NCBI GenBank assembly: GCA_900079695.1
Contig: LT599022.1
Coordinates: forward strand, 1,883,245-1,947,244
Source of the DNA: an uncultured Alphaproteobacteria bacterium
GTDB taxonomy: Bacteria > Pseudomonadota > Alphaproteobacteria > Rhodospirillales > Rhodospirillaceae
Reading direction: 5' to 3'
Length of the DNA stretch: 64,000 nucleotides
Position 1 is the stretch's first letter. Every line of letters starts with the position of its first letter. The notes beneath the pieces were generated by a model that was given only the letters and a program-made list of their open reading frames with translations, searched no databases and was not told where the DNA came from. Shown piece after piece: positions 1 through 10,495 of this stretch. Made by a program: the position numbers and the translations under genes.

Positions 1-63
1 CGGGCCGAGATCACCCCCGACCTCGTCCCGGCCTTCCGGCCAGTGGTCCCCGACGGGATGACG

Positions 64-79
64 CACCCCGCGCGGGGTG
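64..79. terminator. Perfect 16-bp palindrome downstream of the DUF2459 gene
   Basis: CACCCCGC is followed directly by its reverse complement GCGGGGTG. It lies 45 bases past the stop of the minus-strand DUF2459 gene, where a terminator would sit, but there is no T-run on that side, so the role is uncertain. The rest of bases 1-124 shows no gene that I can assign. Confidence 0.25.
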
Positions 80-124
80 TTTGCGTGCCGTCTTCATGGT
101 CACAGGAGCGCCCCCCGGATGCAA

Positions 125-826
125 CTAAAATCCCCGCCCGAACGGGTCGGCGTCGGCGCTGCGGACGGCGGGCAGGCGGCGCATCACGTCGCCCGCGAAC
201 GGCGTCCACACCCCGGTCTCCACACCGGCGGCGCGGAGTGCGCGGGTGGTCCACTGGTTGCATGTGTGGATCGGGGAATAGGATCCGGCGGCGGCGTAGA
301 ACATGTCGCTGCGGCCGTACCCCCGCAGCGGCCGCGGCGCGCCCGCGGCGTCGCGCAGCAGAGCGGCGTCGACGAAGCCGTCGAGACGGCGGTAGGCATC
401 CGCGCCGAGGACCAGGAAACGGCAGCCGGATATCGGCGCGCCGCGCAGCAGGTGCACGTGCAGCACGCTCGGCCCGCCGCCGAACAGCGCGCGCCAGGCG
501 AGACCGGGCCGCAGATCGGACCAGGCGCGGGTTTCGAGATAGAAGTCGCGGTCCCCCCAGCCGACGAGGATCCGGTCGGCGTCCGGAGGCGCGCCGGGAA
601 AGTCGGCAAAGTCGAGCCGCACGCGCCAGTCGGCTCCGGCGGCGGCGACCGGCAGCAGCAGATCGGTATGGACGCCGTTGTCGCACACGCCGACCTCCAC
701 ACCCCGCGCGGCGGGCGGCTCTCCCGGCACCGTCCAGCGCGACAGCAGCGCCGCCGCGGCGAGATACGCCAGCGGCGGCAACAGCATCGGCGCGATCGTC
801 AAAGCCAGGATCCACCGTCGTCGCAT
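125..826 (-). CDS. DUF2459 (TIGR02117) family protein
   Basis: A 233-residue protein of the DUF2459/TIGR02117 family, named from members found beside urease genes; the molecular function is unknown. It starts MRRRW with one hydrophobic segment (residues about 5-27), so it is probably anchored in the inner membrane with a periplasmic domain. Conserved-looking blocks are DNGVHTDLLLP, GWGDRDFYLET and, near the C-terminus, CNQWTTRALRAAG. The ATG was chosen because GGAGCGAGG precedes it and the hydrophobic segment follows at once; the frame stays open upstream but that part is antisense to the next gene. It is transcribed divergently from the gene starting at 911. No urease genes are nearby. Confidence 0.75.
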   Translation of the reverse strand: MRRRWILALTIAPMLLPPLAYLAAAALLSRWTVPGEPPAARGVEVGVCDNGVHTDLLLPVAAAGADWRVRLDFADFPGAPPDADRILVGWGDRDFYLETRAWSDLRPGLAWRALFGGGPSVLHVHLLRGAPISGCRFLVLGADAYRRLDGFVDAALLRDAAGAPRPLRGYGRSDMFYAAAGSYSPIHTCNQWTTRALRAAGVETGVWTPFAGDVMRRLPAVRSADADPFGRGF

Positions 827-910
827 TTCGCCTCGCTCCGGTTCGGGTGGCCTCGGCGGCGTCATCTCGGGTACCATGCCTCCGACGACCGGACAAGCGG
901 AGGACGGACC

Positions 911-1528
911 TTGCGCACGACGATCGGAAGCGCCCTGTTCGGCGCCGGACGGAGACTCGCGTTCCAGAACCGCACGCCTGCGCCGCCGTTCGCCCGCGCG
1001 CCGCTGTTCACGGTCGCGCCCGGGTGCGCCGCGCTCGCGGGCGACGCGCTGGTCGCGACATTCCGACAATCGCGCACCTGGATCGCCACCTTCGCGGCCG
1101 CGGCGGTTCTGCTCGGCGGCATCGCGGCGGCGCTGGCGCGCAGGCTGCCCGACGGCGGCCCGGCGTGGGCGGTGGCGCTGTTCGGCCTGGGCGCGGCGGC
1201 GCTGGCGTTCGTGGCGCTCTACGCCGGCAGCATGCGCTGCCGCATCCGCGCGGGCGGCGGCACGGTGTCCGCCCTGCAAACCCAGCTGTTCGCCGCCCCC
1301 GCCGGATTCGCACGGCCGCTGGCGGACTACGTCGGCATCGGCGCATGCGAGCGCGACTACACCATCGTCGCCCGCGGCGTAACCTTCACCCGACGCCGCC
1401 ACGTCGCCTACCTCGCCCACCCCGAAGCGGCATTCTGCGTGCCGTTACGCTTCGGCCGGACCCCGGCCCCGGCCGAGTTCCTCGCCGCCGCCGCCGCGAC
1501 CCTCGGGTTGCCTCTGCTCGACGCATGA
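911..1528 (+). CDS. Hypothetical two-helix membrane protein (TTG start)
   Basis: A 205-residue protein that I do not recognise. Two hydrophobic segments lie at about residues 55-75 (TWIATFAAAAVLLGGIAAAL) and 83-103 (WAVALFGLGAAALAFVALYA), which suggests an inner-membrane hairpin with a C-terminal domain of about 100 residues. The TTG start is supported by GGAGG seven bases upstream at 899-903; there is no better ATG. The frame remains open far upstream, but that stretch is antisense to the DUF2459 gene. It ends just before a strong hairpin shared with aatA. Existence is supported by the ribosome site and membrane segments; function is unknown. Confidence 0.55.
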   Translation: MRTTIGSALFGAGRRLAFQNRTPAPPFARAPLFTVAPGCAALAGDALVATFRQSRTWIATFAAAAVLLGGIAAALARRLPDGGPAWAVALFGLGAAALAFVALYAGSMRCRIRAGGGTVSALQTQLFAAPAGFARPLADYVGIGACERDYTIVARGVTFTRRRHVAYLAHPEAAFCVPLRFGRTPAPAEFLAAAAATLGLPLLDA

Positions 1529-1532
1529 AAAA

Positions 1533-1556
1533 GGGCCGGGGGTCTCCCCCCGGCCC
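1533..1556. terminator. Bidirectional terminator between the 911 gene and aatA
   Basis: A 10-bp perfect GC stem, GGGCCGGGGG and CCCCCGGCCC, with a 4-base loop. On the minus strand it is followed by TTTTTCATG, so it acts best for aatA; it also lies four bases past the stop of the plus-strand gene. Confidence 0.85.
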
Positions 1557-1579
1557 GTTCGCGTCGTCTTGCGCCCGGA

Positions 1580-2913
<1,334 letters not shown>

Positions 2914-2927
2914 GCGACGAGGACCCG

Positions 2928-5051
<2,124 letters not shown>

Positions 5052-5063
5052 CGGGCATGCAAA

Positions 5064-5089
5064 AGCCCGGCGCCGCAGGGCGCCGGGCT
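5064..5089. terminator. Terminator between uvrB and cspA
   Basis: An 11-bp perfect stem, AGCCCGGCGCC and GGCGCCGGGCT, with a 4-base loop. The minus strand reads TTTTGC after it, making it a good terminator for cspA; it lies 12 bases past the uvrB stop. Confidence 0.85.
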
Positions 5090-5115
5090 CGGTATCCGGA
5101 CGAACCGCCGGAGAC

Positions 5116-5325
5116 TTAGACCAGCTTGAGGCTGTCGGCCGACATCTTGCCGCTGCGGCGGTCGGCGACGAGCTCGTACTCGACCTTCTGCCCCTCGTCG
5201 AGCGACGAGAGACCGGCACGCTCGACCGCGCTGATGTGCACGAACGCATCGGAGCCGCCGTTGTCCGGGGTGATGAAACCAAAGCCCTTCTGGGCGTTGA
5301 ACCACTTCACGGTTCCCGAAGCCAT
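5116..5325 (-). CDS. cspA: Cold-shock protein (CspA family)
   Basis: A 69-residue single cold-shock domain that binds single-stranded RNA and DNA and acts as an RNA chaperone. The sequence has the RNP1-like block KGFGFITP and the RNP2-like block DAFVHISAV. The start [10 protein letters not shown] follows AAAGGATT upstream. The frame is open to 5481 but the added residues are atypical; that stretch is better read as a long untranslated leader, as is usual for csp genes. It has its own terminator at 5064-5089. Which of the paralogous functions it serves (cold-induced or constitutive) cannot be told from sequence. Confidence 0.93.
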   Translation of the reverse strand: MASGTVKWFNAQKGFGFITPDNGGSDAFVHISAVERAGLSSLDEGQKVEYELVADRRSGKMSADSLKLV

Positions 5326-5458
5326 GGGAAATCCTTTCGATAAAAGCCTGCTTGCCCGCGGCTGCGGACCGTCGATGGCGCAGAGTGTTTTGGAGACGAG
5401 TATCACTACCGCGCATCTCTCGGCGCGTCGGTCGATACATTCCGGTGTCGACTTCAGG

Positions 5459-5488
5459 ATAAGTGAGGCCAAACCGGACAAATTGCAA
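5459..5488 (-). promoter_or_regulatory. Candidate sigma-70 promoter for cspA
   Basis: On the minus strand TTGCAA (5488-5483) is followed after 18 bases by ACTTAT (5464-5459). Transcription from here would give a leader of about 125 bases before the cspA ATG, typical of cold-shock mRNAs. Based on hexamer matching only. Confidence 0.35.
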
Positions 5489-5575
5489 ATTCTTTCGGCC
5501 GCATCGACCGCCGATCCGGAATTATTTTCGAACGGCGGCCGCTCCGGAGGGGCCGCGGCCCGCCGCCGCGGCGCA

Positions 5576-5710
5576 TCAGTCGATCGCGTCGCCGGCGCTG
5601 TGGAGATTCTCCGAAGTATCTTTCTTCGCGCCTTCCCAGGTGTCGCCGCAGGCGGCGAGCGCCGCGGTGACTCCCAACGCGAACAGAATCGTGAGCAGAC
5701 GTTTCCACAT
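5576..5710 (-). CDS. Entericidin-like small lipoprotein
   Basis: A 44-residue lipoprotein resembling the entericidin EcnA/EcnB family, small envelope lipoproteins often induced by stress or in stationary phase. It has a hydrophobic signal segment ([17 protein letters not shown]) ending in the lipobox LAAC, then a short polar tail with [22 protein letters not shown], close to the family pattern G-x-G-x-D. The second of two in-frame ATGs (5710) was preferred because AGGAGG lies nine bases upstream, while it abuts the first ATG (5719). Its own role is unknown. Confidence 0.75.
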   Translation of the reverse strand: MWKRLLTILFALGVTAALAACGDTWEGAKKDTSENLHSAGDAID

Positions 5711-5745
5711 CCTCGCCATCCTCCTTCCTGATGATCGCCCGATCC

Positions 5746-6213
5746 TCAATCGCCGCCTTCCGCCACCCGCAGCGCCCGCAGCGCGCGGGTGAGCGGGTCC
5801 ATCGCATCGGACTGCGGCACGTCGCTGAAATCGCCGCGCAGCCACCGCAGCGCGGTACGCTCCGCGGCGATTTCGGTCGCGGTGCGCACGCCGAGCCGCC
5901 GCAAGACCGGAACCGGCGGGCACCAGCCCTGCAGCGCGTGTTGGAGCAGGAACCCGGAAATCAGCGCCGGAATCGCGAACAGCCGCGAATCCGCCCGCGC
6001 GGCGACCACCGCGCCGATCAGGCCGAGCGTCGCGGCGTTCGCTTCCAGCGTGCGTTCGATGTCCCACTCGCGGTCGAGCGCCGCGAGTTGCGCCGGAATC
6101 AGGTCCGGCCGTTCGGCGAGGAAGATCACCCGCGCGCGCATGCGCGCGCGGATCCGGATGTTCACCGCTTCGTCGGTATTTTCCGCCACGCGCCGGGTGG
6201 TGGCAGCCCACAT
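5746..6213 (-). CDS. YgaP-like transmembrane domain protein (DUF2892)
   Basis: A 155-residue protein whose middle matches the DUF2892/YgaP-type transmembrane domain: two hydrophobic stretches (AATLGLIGAVVAA and FAIPALISGFLLQHALQG) followed by GWCPPVPVLRRLGVRTATEI, the usual CP-x-LRxLG signature. A 50-residue basic N-terminus (RIRARMRARV) precedes it. The ATG at 6213 was chosen because GGAGG is seven bases upstream; a TTG at 6240 is the alternative. In E. coli YgaP this domain is fused to a rhodanese; here a rhodanese is the separate next gene upstream (6315-6719), so the two products may work together. Confidence 0.65.
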   Translation of the reverse strand: MWAATTRRVAENTDEAVNIRIRARMRARVIFLAERPDLIPAQLAALDREWDIERTLEANAATLGLIGAVVAARADSRLFAIPALISGFLLQHALQGWCPPVPVLRRLGVRTATEIAAERTALRWLRGDFSDVPQSDAMDPLTRALRALRVAEGGD

Positions 6214-6314
6214 CGCTCCGCCTCCGCTCGCCGTTTTCAACCCTTCGCGGGGTTAACCGGAAAGCGGAGCCGGAGGTTCCCGGGGCGCGTGCGATCGCCT
6301 CGGGAAAAGCGACG

Positions 6315-6719
6315 TCAGCCCTTGTGCCGCTCCACCGCCTCGACCGGGGCTCCGGCCGCCTGCCAGGCGGTGAAGCCGCCGTCGATGTCGCACACCGGCG
6401 TCAGCCCCATGTCCTCGAGGGCCGCCGTCGCCAGCGCCGACCGCCACGACGATTTGCAGTAGAGCACGTAGGTCTTGCCCTCGGTGAACACGTCCTTGTA
6501 GTACGGGCTCTCCGGATCCACCCAGAACTCCAGCATCCCGCGCGGCGCGTTGAATGCCCCCGGGATCTTGCCGTCGTGCTGCAACTCGCGCACGTCGCGG
6601 ATATCGACGAACTGCACGTTCGGTTCGCCCAGCATCGCCTGCGCCTCCGCCACGCTGACGGTCTTGATCCGCGCCTTGGCGTCCGCCACCAACTGCTTGA
6701 ATCCGCGCTTCAAAGGCAT
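6315..6719 (-). CDS. Rhodanese-like sulfurtransferase domain protein
   Basis: A 134-residue single-domain rhodanese, a family that moves sulfane sulfur through a persulfide on an active-site cysteine. The active loop reads YCKSSWRSA with cysteine in CKSSWR, and the domain also shows FVDIRDVREL and GGFTAWQAAGAPV. There is no signal peptide, so it is cytoplasmic. It lies between the carboxyltransferase gene and the YgaP-like membrane gene, all minus strand. Its physiological sulfur donor and acceptor are unknown. Confidence 0.85.
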   Translation of the reverse strand: MPLKRGFKQLVADAKARIKTVSVAEAQAMLGEPNVQFVDIRDVRELQHDGKIPGAFNAPRGMLEFWVDPESPYYKDVFTEGKTYVLYCKSSWRSALATAALEDMGLTPVCDIDGGFTAWQAAGAPVEAVERHKG

Positions 6720-6841
6720 CGCGCCCTCCCGTTCCGTGGTTGCCCGGCGTTGTCCGCCATCTTCCACCTTACGCGCAAACGCCCGCGATTTCCTCCCCCG
6801 CGCGAGAAAACCGCCGGAACTTTCGCCCCATACAACGCCGA

Positions 6842-6864
6842 ACGGCCGGGAGAGCCCCGGCCGT
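6842..6864 (-). terminator. Hairpin downstream of the carboxyltransferase gene
   Basis: A 9-bp stem ACGGCCGGG and CCCGGCCGT with a 5-base loop, 29 bases past the stop of the minus-strand gene. The following minus-strand bases (TCGGCG) lack a T-run, so termination would be weak. Confidence 0.45.
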
Positions 6865-6892
6865 CGGCGAAAGTCCGGCGTCGCGCGCCCTC

Positions 6893-8527
6893 TCATTCGA
6901 AGGTCATCAGCACCTGGCTTTCCTTCACCCCTTCGCCCTTCTGCGCGGTGATCGACTTCACGGTTCCGGCGAACGGAGCGGTGATGTTGGTTTCCATCTT
7001 CATCGCCTCGACCACCGCGAGGACGGCGTTCCGCTGCACCGCCTCGCCGGGTTGGACGTTGATGCGCACCAGCACCCCGGTGATCGGGCTGCGGCAGACC
7101 TTGGCCTCGTCCACCGCGACGACGATCGGCGCGGCGACGGTGGTCTTGACCGGGTCCTTGCCGAGGCGCTTCGGCCCTTCGGCGCGGGTCTTGAAGAAGT
7201 TGGGCGCGACCTGCGGGAACATCGCGTAGGTCAGCACGTCCTCGTCGGAGCCGTTGAAACCTTCCTGGGTGGTGGCGTGGTTGCGCAGGTGCGACCACTC
7301 GGGCTTGAGGAGATCGGCGGGACGCTCGGTGATCACCGGCTTCTTCGCCTGCTCCTTGGCGCGGTTGAGCACCACGTGGTCCTTCGGCCCGAGGGTGGCG
7401 CCGTAATAGCCCAGCATCAGGTTGACGAATTCGGTGGTCAGCACCTTGTAGCGCCCCATCAGCACGTTGAACACCGCCTGGGTGCCGACGATCTGCGACG
7501 ACGGGGTGACGAGCGGCGGGTAGCCGCAGTCGGCGCGCACCCGCGGCACCTCCTCCAGCACCTCGGCGAGGCGGTGCGAGGCGTTCTGGCCCTTGAGCTG
7601 GCTTTCGAGGTTGGAGATCATGCCGCCGGGGATCTGGCTGGAGAAGATCTCGGTGTCGACCCCGGTGAACTCGCCCATGAACTCCTTGTAGCGCGGCCGC
7701 ACCGCGGCGAAGTGGCGCTTGACCTTGAGCAGGCGCTCCATGTCGAGCCGGGTGGAATAGCCGGTGTTTTCCAGCATCTCCACCACCGCCTCGGTGGGGT
7801 TGTGGCCGGAACCGAGGGAGAGCGAGCTGATCGCGGTATCGACGATGTCCACCCCGGCTTCGATCGCCTTCATCAGCGACACCATGGTGACGCCGGTGGT
7901 GGAGTGGACGTGCAGGTGCACCGGCATGTCCTTGCCGCAGGCGTCCTTGATCCCCTTCACCAGATCGTAGGCCGCCTGGGGCTTCAACAGCGCCGCCATG
8001 TCCTTGATGCAGATCGAATCCGCGCCCATCGACTTGAGTTCGCGCGACATCTCGACGAACGCGCCGACGGTGTGGACCGGGCTCACGGTGTAGCAGATCG
8101 TGCCCTGGGCGTGCTTGCCGGTCTTCTTCACCGCCGTCATCGCGGTTTCGAGGTTGCGCAGGTCGTTGAGCGCGTCGAACACGCGGAACACGTCCATGCC
8201 GTTCTCGGCCGCCTTGTCGACGAAGCGCCGAACCACCTCGTCCTCGTAATGACGGTAGCCGAGGAGGTTCTGGCCGCGCAGCAGCATCTGCAGCGGCGTC
8301 TTCGGCATCAGCTTCTTGAAGGTGCGCAGGCGTTCCCACGGGTCCTCGTTGAGGAAGCGGATGCAGGCGTCGTAGGTCGCGCCGCCCCAGCACTCCAAGG
8401 ACCAGTAGCCGGCCGCGTCGAGATCGGCGCAGGCGGGGATCATGTCCTCCATCGCCATGCGCGTGGCGAGCAGGCTCTGATGGGCGTCGCGGAGGATGAC
8501 GTCGGTGATTTCGATGGTGCGGGTCAT
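6893..8527 (-). CDS. Biotin-dependent carboxyltransferase subunit (pyruvate carboxylase B / oxaloacetate decarboxylase alpha type)
   Basis: A 544-residue protein with an HMGL-like TIM-barrel carboxyltransferase domain (from ITDVILRDAHQSLLATRMAM) and a C-terminal biotinyl domain with the biotin site VVEAMKMET (lysine near residue 510). It moves a carboxyl group between carboxybiotin and pyruvate/oxaloacetate. LHVHSTTGVT and the DxxxxSLSLGSGHNPTE block carry metal- and substrate-binding residues. No biotin carboxylase subunit, nor beta or gamma sodium-pump subunits, lie in this window, so the partner is unknown and pyruvate carboxylase B, decarboxylase alpha or transcarboxylase 5S remain possible. 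Start: ATG MTRTIEITDV was preferred over an in-frame GTG five codons upstream; neither has a strong ribosome site. Confidence 0.82.
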   Translation of the reverse strand: MTRTIEITDVILRDAHQSLLATRMAMEDMIPACADLDAAGYWSLECWGGATYDACIRFLNEDPWERLRTFKKLMPKTPLQMLLRGQNLLGYRHYEDEVVRRFVDKAAENGMDVFRVFDALNDLRNLETAMTAVKKTGKHAQGTICYTVSPVHTVGAFVEMSRELKSMGADSICIKDMAALLKPQAAYDLVKGIKDACGKDMPVHLHVHSTTGVTMVSLMKAIEAGVDIVDTAISSLSLGSGHNPTEAVVEMLENTGYSTRLDMERLLKVKRHFAAVRPRYKEFMGEFTGVDTEIFSSQIPGGMISNLESQLKGQNASHRLAEVLEEVPRVRADCGYPPLVTPSSQIVGTQAVFNVLMGRYKVLTTEFVNLMLGYYGATLGPKDHVVLNRAKEQAKKPVITERPADLLKPEWSHLRNHATTQEGFNGSDEDVLTYAMFPQVAPNFFKTRAEGPKRLGKDPVKTTVAAPIVVAVDEAKVCRSPITGVLVRINVQPGEAVQRNAVLAVVEAMKMETNITAPFAGTVKSITAQKGEGVKESQVLMTFE

Positions 8528-8771
8528 GGTTGTCGATGCCACTTTAGGTTGGTGGGCTCCTGCCGTCAGCAGGAGAGGGTAGGACCGGGTGCTCGATCTC
8601 TCATGACTCTCCTTTTAGGATAACAGAACCGACACACGGCGTCGCGTACCATGTCCCAAAAATACCCACAATTTGCATGCGGATTTTGCAACCCAGACGC
8701 CACCGATTGACTTGCCCGCCGCACCGCCCGAAATTCGAGGACCGACCCCGCAGCCGAGGAGGCTTTCCGAG

Positions 8772-9548
8772 ATGCTCGCCGACCCCACGATCCCGCGCGC
8801 CGCGCTCGTCACCGGCGGCGCCAAGCGTCTCGGCCGGGCGATGGCCGAGGCCCTCGCCGCCGACGGCTTCGCGGTCGCGATTCACTGCCACGCCTCGGAG
8901 GCGGAAGCGGAATCCCTGGCCGCGGAGATCCGCGCGAGGGGCGGCCGCGCCGCGGTTCTGACCGCCGATCTCGCGTGCGAATCCGAGGTGGACTCGCTCG
9001 TCGGCCGTGCCGCCGAGGCGGTGGGGCCGCTCGGTTGCCTCGTCAACAACGCCTCGATCTTCGAGATGGACACCGCCGCCACCGCCACCCGCGCGAGCTG
9101 GGACCGGCACCTCGAACCCAACCTGCGCGCGCCGTTCGTGCTCGCCCAGCACCTCGCCCGGGGTCTGCCGGAGGGGGCGGGCGGCCTCGTCGTCAACATG
9201 CTCGATCAGAGGGTGTGGAACCTTACGCCTTACTTCATAAGCTACACTCTCTCAAAGTCTGGGCTCTGGACTTTGACCCGGACTTTAGCCCTGGCACTCG
9301 CGCCCCGCGTGCGGGTTTGCGGCATCGGTCCGGGGCCGACTCTGCCCTCGCCTCGCCAGAGCGACGCCGACTTCGCGCGCCAGTGCCGGCAGACGCCGCT
9401 GCGCCACGGCCCCACCCCCGAAGAAATCGCCATGACCCTGCGGTTTCTCCTTGCGGCGCGCTCGCTGACGGGTCAAATGATAGCTCTCGACGGGGGGCAG
9501 CATCTCGGCTGGGCGCAAGAAGGCGCCGCCGCGCCGCCTTCCGAGTAG
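8772..9548 (+). CDS. Pteridine reductase-type SDR (PTR1/FolM-like)
   Basis: A 258-residue short-chain dehydrogenase/reductase. The nucleotide site is TGGAKRLG (the TGxxxRxG form of pteridine reductases rather than TGxxxGxG). The catalytic set is D145, Y158 and K162 (D-13-Y-4-K) in LDQ...SYTLSK, with aspartate where most SDRs have serine, as in Leishmania PTR1 and E. coli FolM. The following gene is a dihydroneopterin aldolase family member, so a role in reducing dihydropterins such as dihydromonapterin is a good inference. ATG has AGGAGG nine bases upstream; earlier in-frame starts lack one. Codons around 9213-9290 are unusually AT-rich for this genome. Confidence 0.8.
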   Translation: MLADPTIPRAALVTGGAKRLGRAMAEALAADGFAVAIHCHASEAEAESLAAEIRARGGRAAVLTADLACESEVDSLVGRAAEAVGPLGCLVNNASIFEMDTAATATRASWDRHLEPNLRAPFVLAQHLARGLPEGAGGLVVNMLDQRVWNLTPYFISYTLSKSGLWTLTRTLALALAPRVRVCGIGPGPTLPSPRQSDADFARQCRQTPLRHGPTPEEIAMTLRFLLAARSLTGQMIALDGGQHLGWAQEGAAAPPSE

Positions 9549-9586
9549 GCATCCCGAACCCCGCCGACAGGGCGCTTGGAGATCCC

Positions 9587-10009
9587 TTGACCCGCAGTTC
9601 CAACGTCGTCCAGCCTCTGCGCATCGCCGACGCGAAGAAGGCGCTTCGCCACGTGTTCGTGCGCGACCTCGTGCTCAACGGCCTGGTCGGCATCTACGAC
9701 GCCGAAAAGGCGCGGCCGCAGCGCGTGCGCATCAACCTCGACCTCGCGGTGCGCGAGGACGCGAAGCCGATCGGCGACGACTACGCCAAGGTGGTGTGCT
9801 ACGAGCAGATCGTCACCAAGGTGCGGGGCGTCGTCGAAGACGGCCACGTCAACCTCGTCGAGACGCTGGCCGAGCGCCTCGCCGGTATCTGCCTGCAGGA
9901 CCCGCGGGTACGCGCCGCCCGGGTGCGGGTGGAAAAGCTCGACGTGTTTCCCGATGCGGTGTCGGTCGGCGTCGAGATCGAACGCGAGAGTCCGTTCGAG
10001 GAAATCTGA
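9587..10009 (+). CDS. folB: Dihydroneopterin aldolase family protein (FolB)
   Basis: A 140-residue tunnelling-fold enzyme of folate biosynthesis that converts 7,8-dihydroneopterin to 6-hydroxymethyl-dihydropterin (FolB) or acts as epimerase (FolX). VRDLVLNGLVGIYDAEKARPQRV holds the conserved substrate-binding glutamate, and VRVEKLDVF carries the conserved lysine. The TTG start has GGAG five bases upstream and is the only start with a ribosome site. It follows the PTR1/FolM-type reductase by 38 bases, likely one operon; FolX/FolM pairing elsewhere means epimerase activity cannot be excluded. Confidence 0.85.
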   Translation: MTRSSNVVQPLRIADAKKALRHVFVRDLVLNGLVGIYDAEKARPQRVRINLDLAVREDAKPIGDDYAKVVCYEQIVTKVRGVVEDGHVNLVETLAERLAGICLQDPRVRAARVRVEKLDVFPDAVSVGVEIERESPFEEI

Positions 10010-10240
10010 AATCGATCCGCGCCCGTGCGGCGACGAACGGGCATGACGGTTTTTGCCTCCCCACCGACGACAAAGTTTCTCCATTTCCCGCCTGGGTTAA
10101 GCCGCCCGGGAGCGATATCGTCGAATCGGTTCCCGACTTTTACACAAGCTGTGATTCCGGACACAGGCGGGCCGGAGTCGCTGCGGTTTTTCTGTCGGAG
10201 TCTCCACTTTTTTGCCATTGACATTATGGATCATAAATAA

Positions 10241-10253
10241 AATCAAACGATTG
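10241..10253 (+). promoter_or_regulatory. Perfect IHF consensus site
   Basis: AATCAAACGATTG matches WATCAANNNNTTR at every fixed position and sits in the AT-rich block of the 10010-10495 region. IHF sites next to DnaA boxes are common in origins. Confidence 0.5.
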
Positions 10254-10340
10254 GCGTTTATGCCCGTTTTTTGAGCAATGACGTCCGCCCCCTAGGAAAG
10301 CCTTGGGGGGGGAGCTCTCCCCCACAGATTACCAACAGAG

Positions 10341-10363
10341 TTATCCACAGCTTTCGTGGACAA
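10341..10363. promoter_or_regulatory. DnaA box with an inverted partner
   Basis: TTATCCACA (10341-10349) is an exact DnaA box. CGTGGACAA (10355-10363) is the inverted form of TTGTCCACG, two mismatches from consensus. The pair makes an inverted repeat TTATCCAC-7-GTGGACAA. Confidence 0.5.
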
Positions 10364-10495
10364 GGTTTCAGACCGCAACATTCCGTGAATTCCCGTTGGC
10401 TTTCCGCGAGTCACGGTTCCGTCATCGAGACCTAACGGATTCGCGGGAATCGCACGCCCTTGCAACCGGCCTCGGATTTCGACACCTTTCCGGTC

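Larger units (their letters stand above)
10010..10495. other. Gene-free 486-bp region; candidate replication origin or DnaA-bound control region
   Basis: No convincing gene is present. The region shows an AT-rich block (10222-10252, with ATAAATAAAATCAAACGATT), a perfect IHF consensus at 10241-10253, a perfect DnaA box TTATCCACA at 10341-10349 facing an imperfect inverted box at 10355-10363, a further DnaA-like TTTTACACA at 10138-10146, and a GATC at 10229-10232. A G-run/C-run hairpin centred on GAGCTC lies near 10305-10323. This set resembles a bacterial oriC, but only one box is exact and dnaA or hemE are not nearby. It could instead be an unusual uvrC control region. Confidence 0.35.

Noticed and set aside
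6131-6150. Alternating CGCGCGCATGCGCGCGC palindrome
   Set aside because: It lies within the YgaP-like gene and encodes RARMRAR; no evidence for a separate function.
8528-8771. Clear divergent promoters between the carboxyltransferase and pterin reductase genes
   Set aside because: TTGCAA and TTGACT hexamers occur, but no convincing -10 partner at the right distance.
10025-10240. A 71-codon plus-strand frame in the gap before uvrC
   Set aside because: No ribosome site, no family likeness, atypical composition; the region looks regulatory.
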